Assembly (NCBI GenBank): GCA_041397765.1
Contig: JAWKWA010000001.1
Location: forward strand, 124,001-188,000
Length of the DNA stretch: 64,000 bases
Direction: 5' to 3'
Source: JAWKWA01 sp041397765
GTDB taxonomy: Bacteria; Pseudomonadota; Alphaproteobacteria; Rhizobiales; Hyphomicrobiaceae
Part shown: piece by piece, positions 27,576-36,135 of the stretch
How the letters are laid out: every line of letters begins with the position of its first letter
Position numbering within the stretch: the first letter of the stretch is position 1
The notes under the pieces: model-generated
Told to the model about the DNA's origin: nothing
Database searches by the model: none
What the model saw: the letters and a program-made list of their open reading frames with translations, nothing else
Made by a program: the position numbers and the translations under genes

Positions 27576-27844
27576 GGCGAGCTCCCCGCACAAGAACCCG
27601 ACTTCGGCCACACCGCCCCTCGCCAGCCCGCTCCGGCCGGCGACGGGCCGTTCCACCGCCTTCCAGGCGATCCGACGAGTGCTATCTTGCCGGCCTTAAG
27701 GTCGGGTTACGGGGGCGCAGGCGAGCCATGCGGCGGTGTCCGTCCGATCGCCTTGCCAATTGGGCGGTGCGCTGTGCAAGGTCCCGTCCGAGCTGTCTCG
27801 GATCTGGGGCAGCACCTGCCAGCCGGTTGTCGAGGAGACCCGCC

Positions 27845-28276
27845 ATGGGGTGCGACATCCATTTCGTGGTCGAGCGCCGGAGCCGTGCCGGCGGGGGCTG
27901 GATAGGGCTCTACTCGTGCCTTGTCCGCCCGCTGCGGGCAGATCTCGTCGCATGCCGGCGCGACTACGATTTCTTTGCCGAGCTCGCGCGGGTGAGGGGC
28001 GATGGCTCGCCCTGCTCGCTCGCTCCTCGCGGCCTGCCCGAGGATGCGAGCGAGTTGGCGCGACAGGAGTTCGCCCAGCCGTCCGCCGGCTTTCACACTC
28101 CGACCCATGTCCGCCTGAGCGAGCTAGTCGACGCCTGGGTCCGGGCCCATGACGGCGAGGACGGGCGGGAGCCGGCTGGCGCCGAGGTGCGGCCCGAGTG
28201 TGCCGCCTACGATCTCGTCGGCGTCGAGGACGACGCCGAGCGCGAGCATCGGGTGGTGCTTTGGTTCGACAGTTGA
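27845..28276 (+). CDS. MGCDIH-type small protein, unknown function
   Basis: A 143-residue acidic protein beginning MGCDIHFVVERR. The MGCDIH N-terminus marks a family of unknown function that, as I recall it, occurs in bacterial genomes and phages. GAGGAG lies 7 nt before the ATG at 27845. No signal peptide or membrane segment is visible. It is preceded by the glycosyltransferase cluster on the other strand and followed by a DMT transporter 88 bp downstream on the same strand. Confidence 0.7.
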   Translation: MGCDIHFVVERRSRAGGGWIGLYSCLVRPLRADLVACRRDYDFFAELARVRGDGSPCSLAPRGLPEDASELARQEFAQPSAGFHTPTHVRLSELVDAWVRAHDGEDGREPAGAEVRPECAAYDLVGVEDDAEREHRVVLWFDS

Positions 28277-28364
28277 GCTCGGCATTCAGCCTGCCTTGCC
28301 GCACGAGCGACGTCGAGCCTCGAGCGGCCGCCCGGATTGCAACGATCGACGACCGAGGTGATCG

Positions 28365-29267
28365 ATGAGTGCCGAGACGGCAGCGACGACAGGACAGCAG
28401 GCACACGCGCCAGTGCGGGCTCTCGTCCTGCTCGCGTCGGCCTATCTGATCTGGGCCGTCCACGACACGATGCTGAAGCTGCTCGCCGACGGCTATGGCC
28501 TGTTCCAGATCCTGTTCTTCGGCCGGCTGCTCTCGATTCCACTCGCCTTCGGCCTCGCCATGCGCTCGGGCGGCTTTGCGGCCTTGAGACCGTCGCGACC
28601 GGGCATGCACGTCGTCCGTAGCCTGTTCGGGGCGGCCGACATGTATCTCTTCGTGGCCGCCATCGCGATTGCGCCGCTCGCCGACGTCTTCACCATCACC
28701 TTCGTCGCTCCACTGGTCATGACCATCCTGTCCGTCGTCTTCCTCGGCGAGAGGGTCGGCTGGCGGCGCTGGACAGCGGTCGCCATCGGCTTTCTCGGCG
28801 TCGTCGTCGTCATGCAGCCCTCCGGAGCCGGCTCGGGCCCGGCGTCCCTCATGGCGCTCGGATCGGCCACGACCTATGCGGTCTTCCTCATCATGACGCG
28901 GACATTGACGGCGACCGAGAGCGTGCCCTCGCTCGTCTTCTGGAACTCGCTGCTCGTGCTGATCGTCGCGGCCGTGCTGATGATTCCGGAATGGCGCTGG
29001 CCGGACGCCGAGACAGGCTGGATGCTGGCCGCGATCGCCGTCACGGGTGCGGCCGGCCAATGGATGACTACCGAGGCGTTCCGCCTGGGCGAGGCCTCGA
29101 TGCTGGCGCCGCTGCAATATCTGTCGCTGCTCTGGGCGGCCGGGCTCGGCTATCTGGTGTTCGCCGACGTGCCAACGCCGAGCTTGTGGGCCGGCGCCGC
29201 CATCATCATCGGTGCGGCGCTCTATGTCGTGCATCGCGAGGCACGGCGGAAGCAGGCCGTGAGCTGA
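28365..29267 (+). CDS. EamA/DMT-family transporter
   Basis: A 300-residue ten-helix membrane protein with two EamA repeats (AYLIWAVHDTMLKLLADGY near the start; LGEASMLAPLQYLSLLWAAGLGYLVFADVP in the second). It resembles the S-adenosylmethionine/RhaT-like exporter branch, but the substrate cannot be assigned. It converges with the HNH gene. Confidence 0.85.
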   Translation: MSAETAATTGQQAHAPVRALVLLASAYLIWAVHDTMLKLLADGYGLFQILFFGRLLSIPLAFGLAMRSGGFAALRPSRPGMHVVRSLFGAADMYLFVAAIAIAPLADVFTITFVAPLVMTILSVVFLGERVGWRRWTAVAIGFLGVVVVMQPSGAGSGPASLMALGSATTYAVFLIMTRTLTATESVPSLVFWNSLLVLIVAAVLMIPEWRWPDAETGWMLAAIAVTGAAGQWMTTEAFRLGEASMLAPLQYLSLLWAAGLGYLVFADVPTPSLWAGAAIIIGAALYVVHREARRKQAVS

Positions 29268-29291
29268 CGGAGCGCCGCGTCCGGCAGTGCC

Positions 29292-29852
29292 TCAGGGCTC
29301 GAGCTCGGTATCCCAGTAGAGATAGTCGACCCAGCTCTCGTGCAGATAGTTGGGCGGGAACAGCCGGCCGTTGCGGTGCAGCTCGAACACCGTGGGGCGT
29401 GTGGGATGCTGGCGCGGCCACATGCGCGCCACCTCCGGCATCATGCCGCCCTTGGCGAGATTGCAGGGCGCACAGGCCGTGACCACATTGTCCCAGCGCG
29501 TCATGCCGCCACGCGAGCGCGGGATCAGGTGGTCGAACGTCAAATCCGACTTCTGCCCGCAATACTGGCAGGAGAAGCGGTCGCGCAGGAAGACGTTGAA
29601 GCGGGTGAAGGCCGGATAGAGGGCAGGCTTCACATAGGTCTTCAGCGAGACGACGCTCGGCAGGCGGATGGTGAAGCTCGGGCTGTGAACGGCGCGGTCG
29701 TATTCGGAGACGATGTTCACGCGTTCGAGGAAGACGGCCTTGATCGTCTCCTGCCAGCTCCAGAGCGACAGAGGGTAATAGCTCAACGGCCGGTAATCGG
29801 CGTTGAGGACCAAGGCGGGAAAACTCCCGGGTGCTGTCGCATTCACGGACAC
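29292..29852 (-). CDS. HNH endonuclease-fold protein
   Basis: A 186-residue protein with an HNH site: CQYCGQKSDLTFDHLIPRSRGG ... NVVTACAPCN, in which two Cys pairs bind zinc and the DH/N residues form the nuclease site. The N-terminal half (ALVLNADYRPLSYYPLSLWSW) is that of a chromosomal HNH protein conserved in alphaproteobacteria. I chose the GTG at 29852 because AGGAAG lies 8 nt before it; an in-frame ATG at 29891 would add 13 residues. It is not flanked by toxin or phage genes. Confidence 0.88.
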   Translation of the reverse strand: MSVNATAPGSFPALVLNADYRPLSYYPLSLWSWQETIKAVFLERVNIVSEYDRAVHSPSFTIRLPSVVSLKTYVKPALYPAFTRFNVFLRDRFSCQYCGQKSDLTFDHLIPRSRGGMTRWDNVVTACAPCNLAKGGMMPEVARMWPRQHPTRPTVFELHRNGRLFPPNYLHESWVDYLYWDTELEP

Positions 29853-30019
29853 GTCGTGCTTCCTGTCTGGCGGCCCGACGAATCGGGTCACACAGGTCTC
29901 ACTCCCCGCGACCGCGGATACTATCCGGCTGTGTCCGTTCTGTGAAGCTGCCGGTCCGACGCATCCACCAGGCCAATCAACCGATTGAAATCACATCATA
30001 TATTAGGTTTCTCTCGCAC

Positions 30020-30814
30020 TCATCCGCCACGCTTCATGCGCATGAGGAGGGCCTCGGCCGCCGTGCGCCAGGGGCCGAAGGCATCGGCCTTGCCAAGGAT
30101 CTGCAGGCCCTGGCCGGTATAGCTGCCGGGCAGGCAGAGCTCGGCGACGAGCCCATCGATCGGCTCGTCGCGGCGTTCGACGACGGTGCGGGCGGCCGCG
30201 GCGGTCATCTCGGCGGCGAGGCGGCGGGCGCTCTCCTCGCCCAGCCCCTGCCGGCAGAGCCAGCCTGTCGTCTCGCCGATCAGGGCCTGGACCCAGCCGT
30301 AATAGCAGGCGATCACGCTCGCGGCCTCGAACTCGGCCTCGGCGGCGAGCCTGATGACGGGGCCGGCCGGCGCGAGGAGGGCCTCGATGGCCGGATCGGC
30401 AGGAAAGAGGCAGGTCGGGCTGACGCCGAACTCGGCCGCCGTCACCGGCATGGCGCGCAGGACGCGGGCGGGCCGGACGGCGGCGGCGATGGCCGCGATG
30501 GGCGTGCCGGCGACGAGGGAGACCACGGTCTGATCGGCACGGAACGGCAGGCCCGCGGTCGCCTCGGCGACCTGGAACGGCCGGACGGCGAGAAGGAGCA
30601 CGTCGGAGCGTGCGACGAGATCGGCGGCGTCGGCGGCGACGGGGCAGCCGAAGCGCCGGGACAGGGCCTCGGCACGCTCGGCATTGCGCGGCCCAAGCAG
30701 GACCGAGGGCCGCATGGCGGGATCGGTGCGGAGCAGCCCCGGCAGCAGATGATTGATCAGATGGCCGACGCCGAGAATGCCGACAAGCGGTGATTCAGAT
30801 CTTGCCGTGGCCAT
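30020..30814 (-). CDS. Pyrroline-5-carboxylate-reductase-like oxidoreductase
   Basis: A 264-residue protein with a ProC-like Rossmann start (LVGILGVGHLINHLLPGLL), the ADLVARSDVLLLAVRPFQV segment and VLRAMPVTAAEFG. The C-terminal dimerisation domain is present, but the usual SPGGTT motif of true P5C reductases is replaced by LPGSYTGQG. The substrate is therefore probably not P5C itself. The start overlaps the end of the B12-binding protein gene by 20 bp, so the two form an operon. Confidence 0.78.
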   Translation of the reverse strand: MATARSESPLVGILGVGHLINHLLPGLLRTDPAMRPSVLLGPRNAERAEALSRRFGCPVAADAADLVARSDVLLLAVRPFQVAEATAGLPFRADQTVVSLVAGTPIAAIAAAVRPARVLRAMPVTAAEFGVSPTCLFPADPAIEALLAPAGPVIRLAAEAEFEAASVIACYYGWVQALIGETTGWLCRQGLGEESARRLAAEMTAAAARTVVERRDEPIDGLVAELCLPGSYTGQGLQILGKADAFGPWRTAAEALLMRMKRGG

Positions 30815-32603
30815 GGCGTCCCCCCGTTTTTCGCTGCCGGTCCGCTGCGATCGCCGCCAGCGCCGGCCCGGCGTCCTCGGCACTCGCACAGACCATCGCC
30901 CCGGCGGCCTTCAGCTCGGCGGTCACATCGACCGGCAGGCTCGAATTGGAGCCTTCGGGGATCTGGTTGAGGCGTCCGCCGATGAGAACGGGAATCTCGA
31001 GCCCCGCCGCCGCCAGCTCGGCCTTCAGGCCCTTCAGATAGGCGAGGGCGACGCCGTTATAGGTCGACAGCGCGATGGCATCGACGCCCTCGGCGCCGGC
31101 CGCGCGGGCAAGGCCCGCCTGATCGACCGAGACGCCGCCATCGACCGGCTCGATGCCGAGCTCGCGGAGCAGCTTCTCGATCAGCAGCTTGCCGTGCTCG
31201 TGGACATCCGTCGTCGCGACCATCACGCGGAGGCCGGCACCCTTCAAGGCCACGGCCGCGGCGGCCGGAACTCGGGCCATGTGGGCGCTCGCCATGTGCT
31301 CGATCTCGGCGACGAGGGAGCCCGGCACCAGGGGCCTGCGGCCACGGAAGGCCGCCGGATCGGGCGTGCCCGCGCCATAGCGCTCCTCGAGGCGCTTGCC
31401 GCCGAGCCGGCGCAGCGCGTGCAGCATCTGGCCGGCATCGCCGGTATCGACGCCCTCGGAGGCGAGGCCCTCCAGCACTCGGTCGCGGAAGATCTCGCCG
31501 CCCCCGACGATCTCGTCGGCGAGCGCGGAGGCCCGCGCGGGGTCGACGAGGGCGGGCCATTCGGCCGACCGCTCGATCAGCCGGCCGGCGAAGAGCTGGG
31601 CATCGATGATCTCGGAGATGTCGGGAATGCGGCTGTTCTCGGTTACCGGCACAGGATTGATGGCATGGCCGGAGGGGTTGAGGCGCTGACCGAGAATATC
31701 GACCATCAGATAGGCGGCAAGGCTCGCATAGTTCTCCGCATCGCTGCCGCGATAGGAGACGGTGTTGCCGTAGACCATGGTGCCGGGCGCCTGCGACACA
31801 CGGGCGAGTGCGATCTGGAAGGCGAGACGGCCGAGGGGATCGGAAAAATGATGGCCGAAGCAGTGGCTGAGGCGGGCGCCGATCAGGCCTTCGACGATGT
31901 GCTTCTCGACGAGCACCGCACCGAGGGCGGAGGACAGGTCGGTGAAAAGCGCGGCAAAGCCGTCGTCGAGATTGGAGTGGACCAGAACCTCGACCTCCTG
32001 GGCGGCGATGAGGCCGAGGGCGACGACGGTCTGGCGGGTCGAGACGAGGTCGAGATCGGGACCCGCTCCCGGCAGGCGGAAGGTGAAATACTGGCCGAGA
32101 TTGCCGATCGAGGTCGATCCGGCGGCGAGCGCCGAGCAGGTGTTCTCGACGGCGGCGGGAAAGCCGAGCACGAAGTCGCCGAAATGTGGCGCGACTGGCG
32201 CCCGAGCGGCGAGCCGGACGAAAGCCTCGGTCCCATCGAGCATGAGGCCGGTGCCCATCAGCTCGGTGCGCCGCTCGGCACGCGCAAAGCCCATGGCCCA
32301 GTCGAGGCAGATGCCGTAGCGGTCGACGGTGTAGCCGCGCCGGGCCACCTCCTCGTGGATCTCGGCATAGGCGCGCTCGGATTTTCCCGCATCGCGAAAG
32401 CCGATCTGGGCGTGCTGCATCACCCGCCCCGCGGCGGCCATCCGGCGCTTCCAATCGGCCTCGCAGGCGATGCCACGTTCGGCGAGGAACGGGCAGGGAC
32501 CGACATGCCAGTCGCGTGCGAGCGCGCGACCTTCGGCGAGGAGATCGCGCGCTGGCGGCAGGCGCGGGTCGGTGAGACCCGGGATCGGCATGGCGCGCGT
32601 CAT
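30795..32603 (-). CDS. Cobalamin-binding mutase-like protein
   Basis: A 602-residue protein. The C-terminal 140 residues are a B12-binding domain with DVHEHG (DxHxxG, near residue 465), the lower-ligand His motif of base-off/His-on enzymes, followed by the STYNG and IPVLIGGRLNQ segments of that fold. The N-terminal 440 residues look like a TIM-barrel mutase subunit of the glutamate-mutase epsilon type (YTVDRYGICLDWAMGF, PVAPHFGDF, AGSTSIGNLGQYFTF). It would perform a radical carbon-skeleton or amino-group rearrangement. I cannot name the substrate. It is followed by an overlapping P5C-reductase-like gene. Confidence 0.75.
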   Translation of the reverse strand: MTRAMPIPGLTDPRLPPARDLLAEGRALARDWHVGPCPFLAERGIACEADWKRRMAAAGRVMQHAQIGFRDAGKSERAYAEIHEEVARRGYTVDRYGICLDWAMGFARAERRTELMGTGLMLDGTEAFVRLAARAPVAPHFGDFVLGFPAAVENTCSALAAGSTSIGNLGQYFTFRLPGAGPDLDLVSTRQTVVALGLIAAQEVEVLVHSNLDDGFAALFTDLSSALGAVLVEKHIVEGLIGARLSHCFGHHFSDPLGRLAFQIALARVSQAPGTMVYGNTVSYRGSDAENYASLAAYLMVDILGQRLNPSGHAINPVPVTENSRIPDISEIIDAQLFAGRLIERSAEWPALVDPARASALADEIVGGGEIFRDRVLEGLASEGVDTGDAGQMLHALRRLGGKRLEERYGAGTPDPAAFRGRRPLVPGSLVAEIEHMASAHMARVPAAAAVALKGAGLRVMVATTDVHEHGKLLIEKLLRELGIEPVDGGVSVDQAGLARAAGAEGVDAIALSTYNGVALAYLKGLKAELAAAGLEIPVLIGGRLNQIPEGSNSSLPVDVTAELKAAGAMVCASAEDAGPALAAIAADRQRKTGGRHGHGKI

Positions 32604-32683
32604 GGCGGCAGCTCACAGGTTGGATGGGCCGAAAGGCGTGGGGATCAGATCAGCAATCGGGGGCGCCCACAAGCGCGGCACCG

Positions 32684-33328
32684 TCATAGCGGGGCACCCG
32701 ATCGCGTCCCTGTCAGCTCGCGATAATGCGACCAGAGCAGCCGGGCCGCGACGCCGCGATAGGGCCGCCAGCGCTCGGCGATCGCTGAAAGGGCGCGCGC
32801 GTCCGGGCGGCGGTCGAGGCCGAGGAGCCGGCCGGCCGCCTCCTGCAGGGCAAGATCGCCCGGCGCGAAGCCGTCCATGCGACCGAGGCAGAACATCAGA
32901 TAGATGTCCGCCGTCCAGGGGCCGATGCCGGGCAGTGCGACGAGCCGACGGCGGACCTCGTCGTCGGGAAGGCCGGCGAGGCCGTCGAGATCGAGACGGC
33001 CCTCGGCGAGGGCGGCGGCGAGGCTCCGCAAGGTCCTCACCTTCGCCCGCGACAGGCCGGCGGCGCGGAGTGCCTCGTCGCTCTGGCCTGCAAGGACCGG
33101 TGGCTCGAAGGGATCGACCAGATGGACGAGGCGCTGCCAAGTGGCCTCGGCCGAGGCGAGAGAGAGCATCTGCGAATTGACGATGCGGGAAAGCCCGGCA
33201 AATCCACCCGGTTCGCGGCGCAAGGGCGGGCAGCCGAGCGCGGCGGCGAGGCGGCTCATGTGAGGACAGGTGGCCGAAAGCGCCGTCATGGCGCGCTCCA
33301 GATCCTGCCGGCGATCGATCACCTGCAT
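32684..33328 (-). CDS. DNA-3-methyladenine glycosylase II, AlkA-like
   Basis: A 214-residue HhH-GPD glycosylase that removes alkylated purines. The helix-hairpin-helix LPGIGPWTADIYLMFCLGRMDGFAPGDLAL contains the catalytic Asp after the Gly/Pro loop. GFAGLSRIVNSQMLSLASAEATW is the usual N-terminal helix set. AGGAGG lies 11 nt before the ATG at 33328; an ATG at 33385 is also in frame. The short N-terminus matches compact bacterial AlkA forms without the extra beta domain. Confidence 0.88.
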   Translation of the reverse strand: MQVIDRRQDLERAMTALSATCPHMSRLAAALGCPPLRREPGGFAGLSRIVNSQMLSLASAEATWQRLVHLVDPFEPPVLAGQSDEALRAAGLSRAKVRTLRSLAAALAEGRLDLDGLAGLPDDEVRRRLVALPGIGPWTADIYLMFCLGRMDGFAPGDLALQEAAGRLLGLDRRPDARALSAIAERWRPYRGVAARLLWSHYRELTGTRSGAPL

Positions 33329-33436
33329 GCCCGTAATCGCCTCCTGAGGGGCCGGTGCGAGCCGGGCCTCGAGCGGCGCCGTCAACCTTCTCGCCGATCG
33401 CCCGCCGCCGCGCGGGGGATCGGATGGTAGTCTATG

Positions 33437-33604
33437 CTAGTGGAGCGGATTTGACACCTCAGTCCCGGTCGCTGCGAAGTGCGTTCTCAAGTGTCAAATT
33501 CAAAAACTCCACTAGAATCATAAGCTTGCTAGTGGTTCTCATGATTCCGACATTTGCTCTGACGGGTTCTGAAACGGGATGCAAATGTCGGAATCGAACC
33601 ACTG
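33437..33604. repeat. Double-hairpin repeat element (copy A)
   Basis: Two inverted-repeat modules lie head to tail. Module 1 pairs CTAGTGGAG...TTTGACAC (33437-33457) with GTGTCAAA...CTCCACTAG (33491-33515). Module 2 pairs CTAGTGGTT...GATTCCGACATTTGC (33529-33557) with GCAAATGTCGGAATC...AACCACT (33581-33604). Both begin with CTAGTGG. A near-identical part of module 2 recurs inverted at 35351-35388. The structure is MITE- or REP-like. Confidence 0.8.
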
Positions 33605-33670
33605 GCCCAATTCAAACAGGCCCCGCCATCGGCTCGACCGAACAGGCGCGGGCAAAGGCCAGGAACAGGT

Positions 33671-34285
33671 ATGATCGTCGTCATCGAACCAGGGGAGCGC
33701 GAGGCGTTTCGCGACGAGCTCGAGGCATCCTATCGCCTCCGCCACCGCATCTTCGTCGAGGAGCGCGGCTGGACGAGCTTCGCCAAGCCGGGCGACCGAG
33801 AATGCGATCACCTCGACGAGGTCTCGACCACATTTCTCGCCATCCAGCATGACGAGGTCATCGGCTGCGCCCGCCTCGTACCGGGGGCGGGCCTCAATCC
33901 CGATATCGTCACGGACCAGAAGGTGCAGGCGCTCGCCGGCAGAACGAGCTTTGCCGGGCTCGGCCGCTTCTGCGTCGCGACGGAGATCCGCGGCGGCTCC
34001 AAGGTCAGGAATCCGGGCTCGCATCTGCTCGTCGCCGTGCTCGAGCATGCCCGCGACGCCCGCATCGGTGAGATCTTCTTCGAGACCGATCCCTGGTTCG
34101 TCGCGCTCCTGAGGCTGATGAAGGTGCGGCTCGAGACGATCGGTCCGCCGATGCCCTACTACGGGCGCGAGATGGTGATGGCGATCGTGCCGGTCGACCA
34201 GCGCGCGATCGACATGTGCCGGCGGATGCTGAAGCTCGAGCTGCCGGGCTTTGGCAGCCGCCCCGATGCGCAGACCGGCCGATAG
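33671..34285 (+). CDS. LuxI-family acyl-homoserine-lactone-synthase-like protein
   Basis: A 204-residue protein with most LuxI-family fixed residues: YRLRHRIFVEERGW supplies Arg24, Phe28 and Trp34, GDRECDHLDE supplies Asp46 and Asp49, and GCARLVP supplies Arg68. The later E-x-S-R-F motif reads GLGRF here, so the usual Glu is absent. AGGAACAGGT precedes the ATG. No LuxR receptor gene is adjacent. It may make an acyl-homoserine lactone or belong to a related GNAT branch with another amine substrate. Confidence 0.75.
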   Translation: MIVVIEPGEREAFRDELEASYRLRHRIFVEERGWTSFAKPGDRECDHLDEVSTTFLAIQHDEVIGCARLVPGAGLNPDIVTDQKVQALAGRTSFAGLGRFCVATEIRGGSKVRNPGSHLLVAVLEHARDARIGEIFFETDPWFVALLRLMKVRLETIGPPMPYYGREMVMAIVPVDQRAIDMCRRMLKLELPGFGSRPDAQTGR

Positions 34286-34441
34286 GCGCAAGGACGAGGC
34301 CGAAGGGCCCGATGCCGCAGATGAGCGGATGCTGCCAAACCGCAGACCGGCGGCGCGGATCGGCGGCCGGGCTGATATGAAGCGTGGGAATGCCAGGATG
34401 GGCCGCACTCGCCGCCCGCCGATCGGAGCCCGCCTCGTCCC

Positions 34442-35353
34442 ATGACTGCCGCGCCCGCCGTGCTGCGCTTTGCCCCGAGCCCGACCGGACGGCTCCATCT
34501 CGGCCATGCGCTGTCGGCGCTGCTCAATGACGACCTGGCGCGCGCGGTCGGCGGGCGACTGCTGCTCCGCATCGAGGATACCGATACGGGCCGCTGCCGG
34601 GAGGCGTTCGTTGCGGGCATCCTCGATGACCTCGACTGGCTCGGCATCGCCTACGAGATACCGGTGCGCCGCCAATCTGAGCATCTCGGCGACTATCGTC
34701 CGATCATCGATCGGCTGACGCGCGAGGGGCTGCTCTACCCCTGCTTTGCGACGCGCAGCCAGATCGCGGCCGCGGTCGCGGCGGCGGCGGCCCCGCCCGA
34801 GCGCGATCCCGACGGCGTGCCGCACTATCCGGGATTGTGGAAGGATCGGACGGCGGAGGAAGTGGCCGCATGTCTTGCCGCGGGCGAGACGCCGGCGCTG
34901 CGGATCGACATGGCGCGCGCCCTCGGCAGGCTCGCGGCGGAAGCTCGCCTGCCACTCACCTGGCAGGCCTTCGAGCCCGATCTCGCCGCCGCGACGCCCG
35001 ACGGCGTGCTCGGCGCGGGGATCGAGACCATCACCGCCGATCCGTCCCGCTGGGGCGATGCCGTGATCGTGCGCAAGGACACGCCGGCGAGCTATCACCT
35101 CGCCGTCGTCGTCGACGATGCGCTGCAGGGTGTCAGCCATGTGGTGCGGGGACGCGATCTGCTGGAGGCGACGGACCTGCATTGCCTGATCCGTGCGCTC
35201 GTCGGACTGCCGGCGCCGCTCTATCACCATCACCGGCTGCTGACGGCGCCGGACGGCCGCAAGCTGTCGAAGAGCCTCAAGGATCGGAGCCTCGCGGCCC
35301 TGCGTGCGGACGGCGCCACGGTCGCCGACATCCGCCGGATGGTCGGACTTTAG
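34442..35353 (+). CDS. gluQ: Glutamyl-queuosine tRNA(Asp) synthetase
   Basis: Attaches glutamate to queuosine at position 34 of tRNA-Asp. The 303-residue protein equals the catalytic core of glutamyl-tRNA synthetase without an anticodon-binding domain. The HIGH region is FAPSPTGRLHLGHA near the N-terminus and KMSKS is present as RKLSKSLKD near the C-terminus; LLRIEDTDTGR binds substrate. The stop codon TAG is the first triplet of repeat copy B, so the repeat inserted at, or now forms, the end of the gene. Confidence 0.93.
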   Translation: MTAAPAVLRFAPSPTGRLHLGHALSALLNDDLARAVGGRLLLRIEDTDTGRCREAFVAGILDDLDWLGIAYEIPVRRQSEHLGDYRPIIDRLTREGLLYPCFATRSQIAAAVAAAAAPPERDPDGVPHYPGLWKDRTAEEVAACLAAGETPALRIDMARALGRLAAEARLPLTWQAFEPDLAAATPDGVLGAGIETITADPSRWGDAVIVRKDTPASYHLAVVVDDALQGVSHVVRGRDLLEATDLHCLIRALVGLPAPLYHHHRLLTAPDGRKLSKSLKDRSLAALRADGATVADIRRMVGL

Positions 35354-35388
35354 TGGTCCAAATCCGACATTTGCATCCCGTTTCAGAA
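35351..35388. repeat. Inverted partial copy of the 33437-33604 repeat (copy B)
   Basis: The 38 bases from TAGTGGTCC through CGTTTCAGAA match the reverse complement of 33566-33604 with only a few differences around positions 7-12. Copies A and B therefore bracket luxI-like and gluQ in opposite orientation, about 1.75 kb apart. Confidence 0.8.
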
Positions 35389-35634
35389 GCCGTGAGAGCC
35401 GGCGACCGCCGCTTAACGATGTTGATCTTCGATTGTTTATTACTCCCCGGAAATCACATATAGCTAATGGCCGTCGTTTTATTGTCCGTCTGCGCGCCAT
35501 TGCGGAGTAAATCTGCAGTTAACGCTTTCGGCCGATGCTCCCGCCACTTGGGTGGCGTACCGTATCAACCGACCGGCCGGGGTGCTCCTGCCTTGCGGCC
35601 AGACACAGGCGCTCGTGCCGGCGCCAAGGGTCCG
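35389..35634. other. Intergenic region downstream of gluQ
   Basis: About 245 bp. The part 35415-35465 is AT-rich compared with its surroundings and includes possible promoter-like stretches (TTGATC...TATTAC) ahead of the next plus-strand gene. I see no coding region here. Confidence 0.35.
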
Positions 35635-36135
35635 ATGGATCAGATTGCGACTGCCGAGCTCGCCGAGCTCATCGATCCGGGAATGATCGCCGCGCTGTTG
35701 GCGATGCTTGCCGCGGCGTTCGCCGGGGTTTTCGCGTCGGTTGCGACGCCCGGATTCGAGCGGGCGCCGCGCGCATGGGCGATCCCCCGGTTGCTCGACC
35801 CTCGGCGCCTCGTCTCGTCACTGGCGGGCGGGCTTAGCCGCCGGCTGCCCCGTGCCGCCGTCGCGGAGGCTCGCGAGACTATGCCGCCCCCCGAGCCAGT
35901 CGCGCCCGAGAGGCAATGGCGCAGGGTCGACGACATCATCGTCATCGCGGCGGAGCGCACCGGACGGGCAGCACGCCTGCAGACCAGCGCCGCCATCCAG
36001 CTCGATGCGGCCGAGCTCGGCATCGAGAAGCTGCTCGGCGAGCTCGCCGGCATCAGCGCCTATGCCAAGGCGCGGGCCCATGGCGCGGCGGCCGGATCGC
36101 GCGCCATCCTCTCACCCATCGCTCTCGCCGCCTGA
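35635..36135 (+). CDS. Single-pass membrane protein, unknown function
   Basis: A 166-residue protein. An N-terminal hydrophobic helix (MIAALLAMLAAAFAGVFASVA, about 17-37) is followed by a basic cytoplasmic part and a helical C-terminal half. I recognise no domain. The ATG at 35635 is chosen because it starts just before the helix. Its 3' end overlaps the convergent phosphoesterase gene by 24 bp. Confidence 0.55.
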   Translation: MDQIATAELAELIDPGMIAALLAMLAAAFAGVFASVATPGFERAPRAWAIPRLLDPRRLVSSLAGGLSRRLPRAAVAEARETMPPPEPVAPERQWRRVDDIIVIAAERTGRAARLQTSAAIQLDAAELGIEKLLGELAGISAYAKARAHGAAAGSRAILSPIALAA

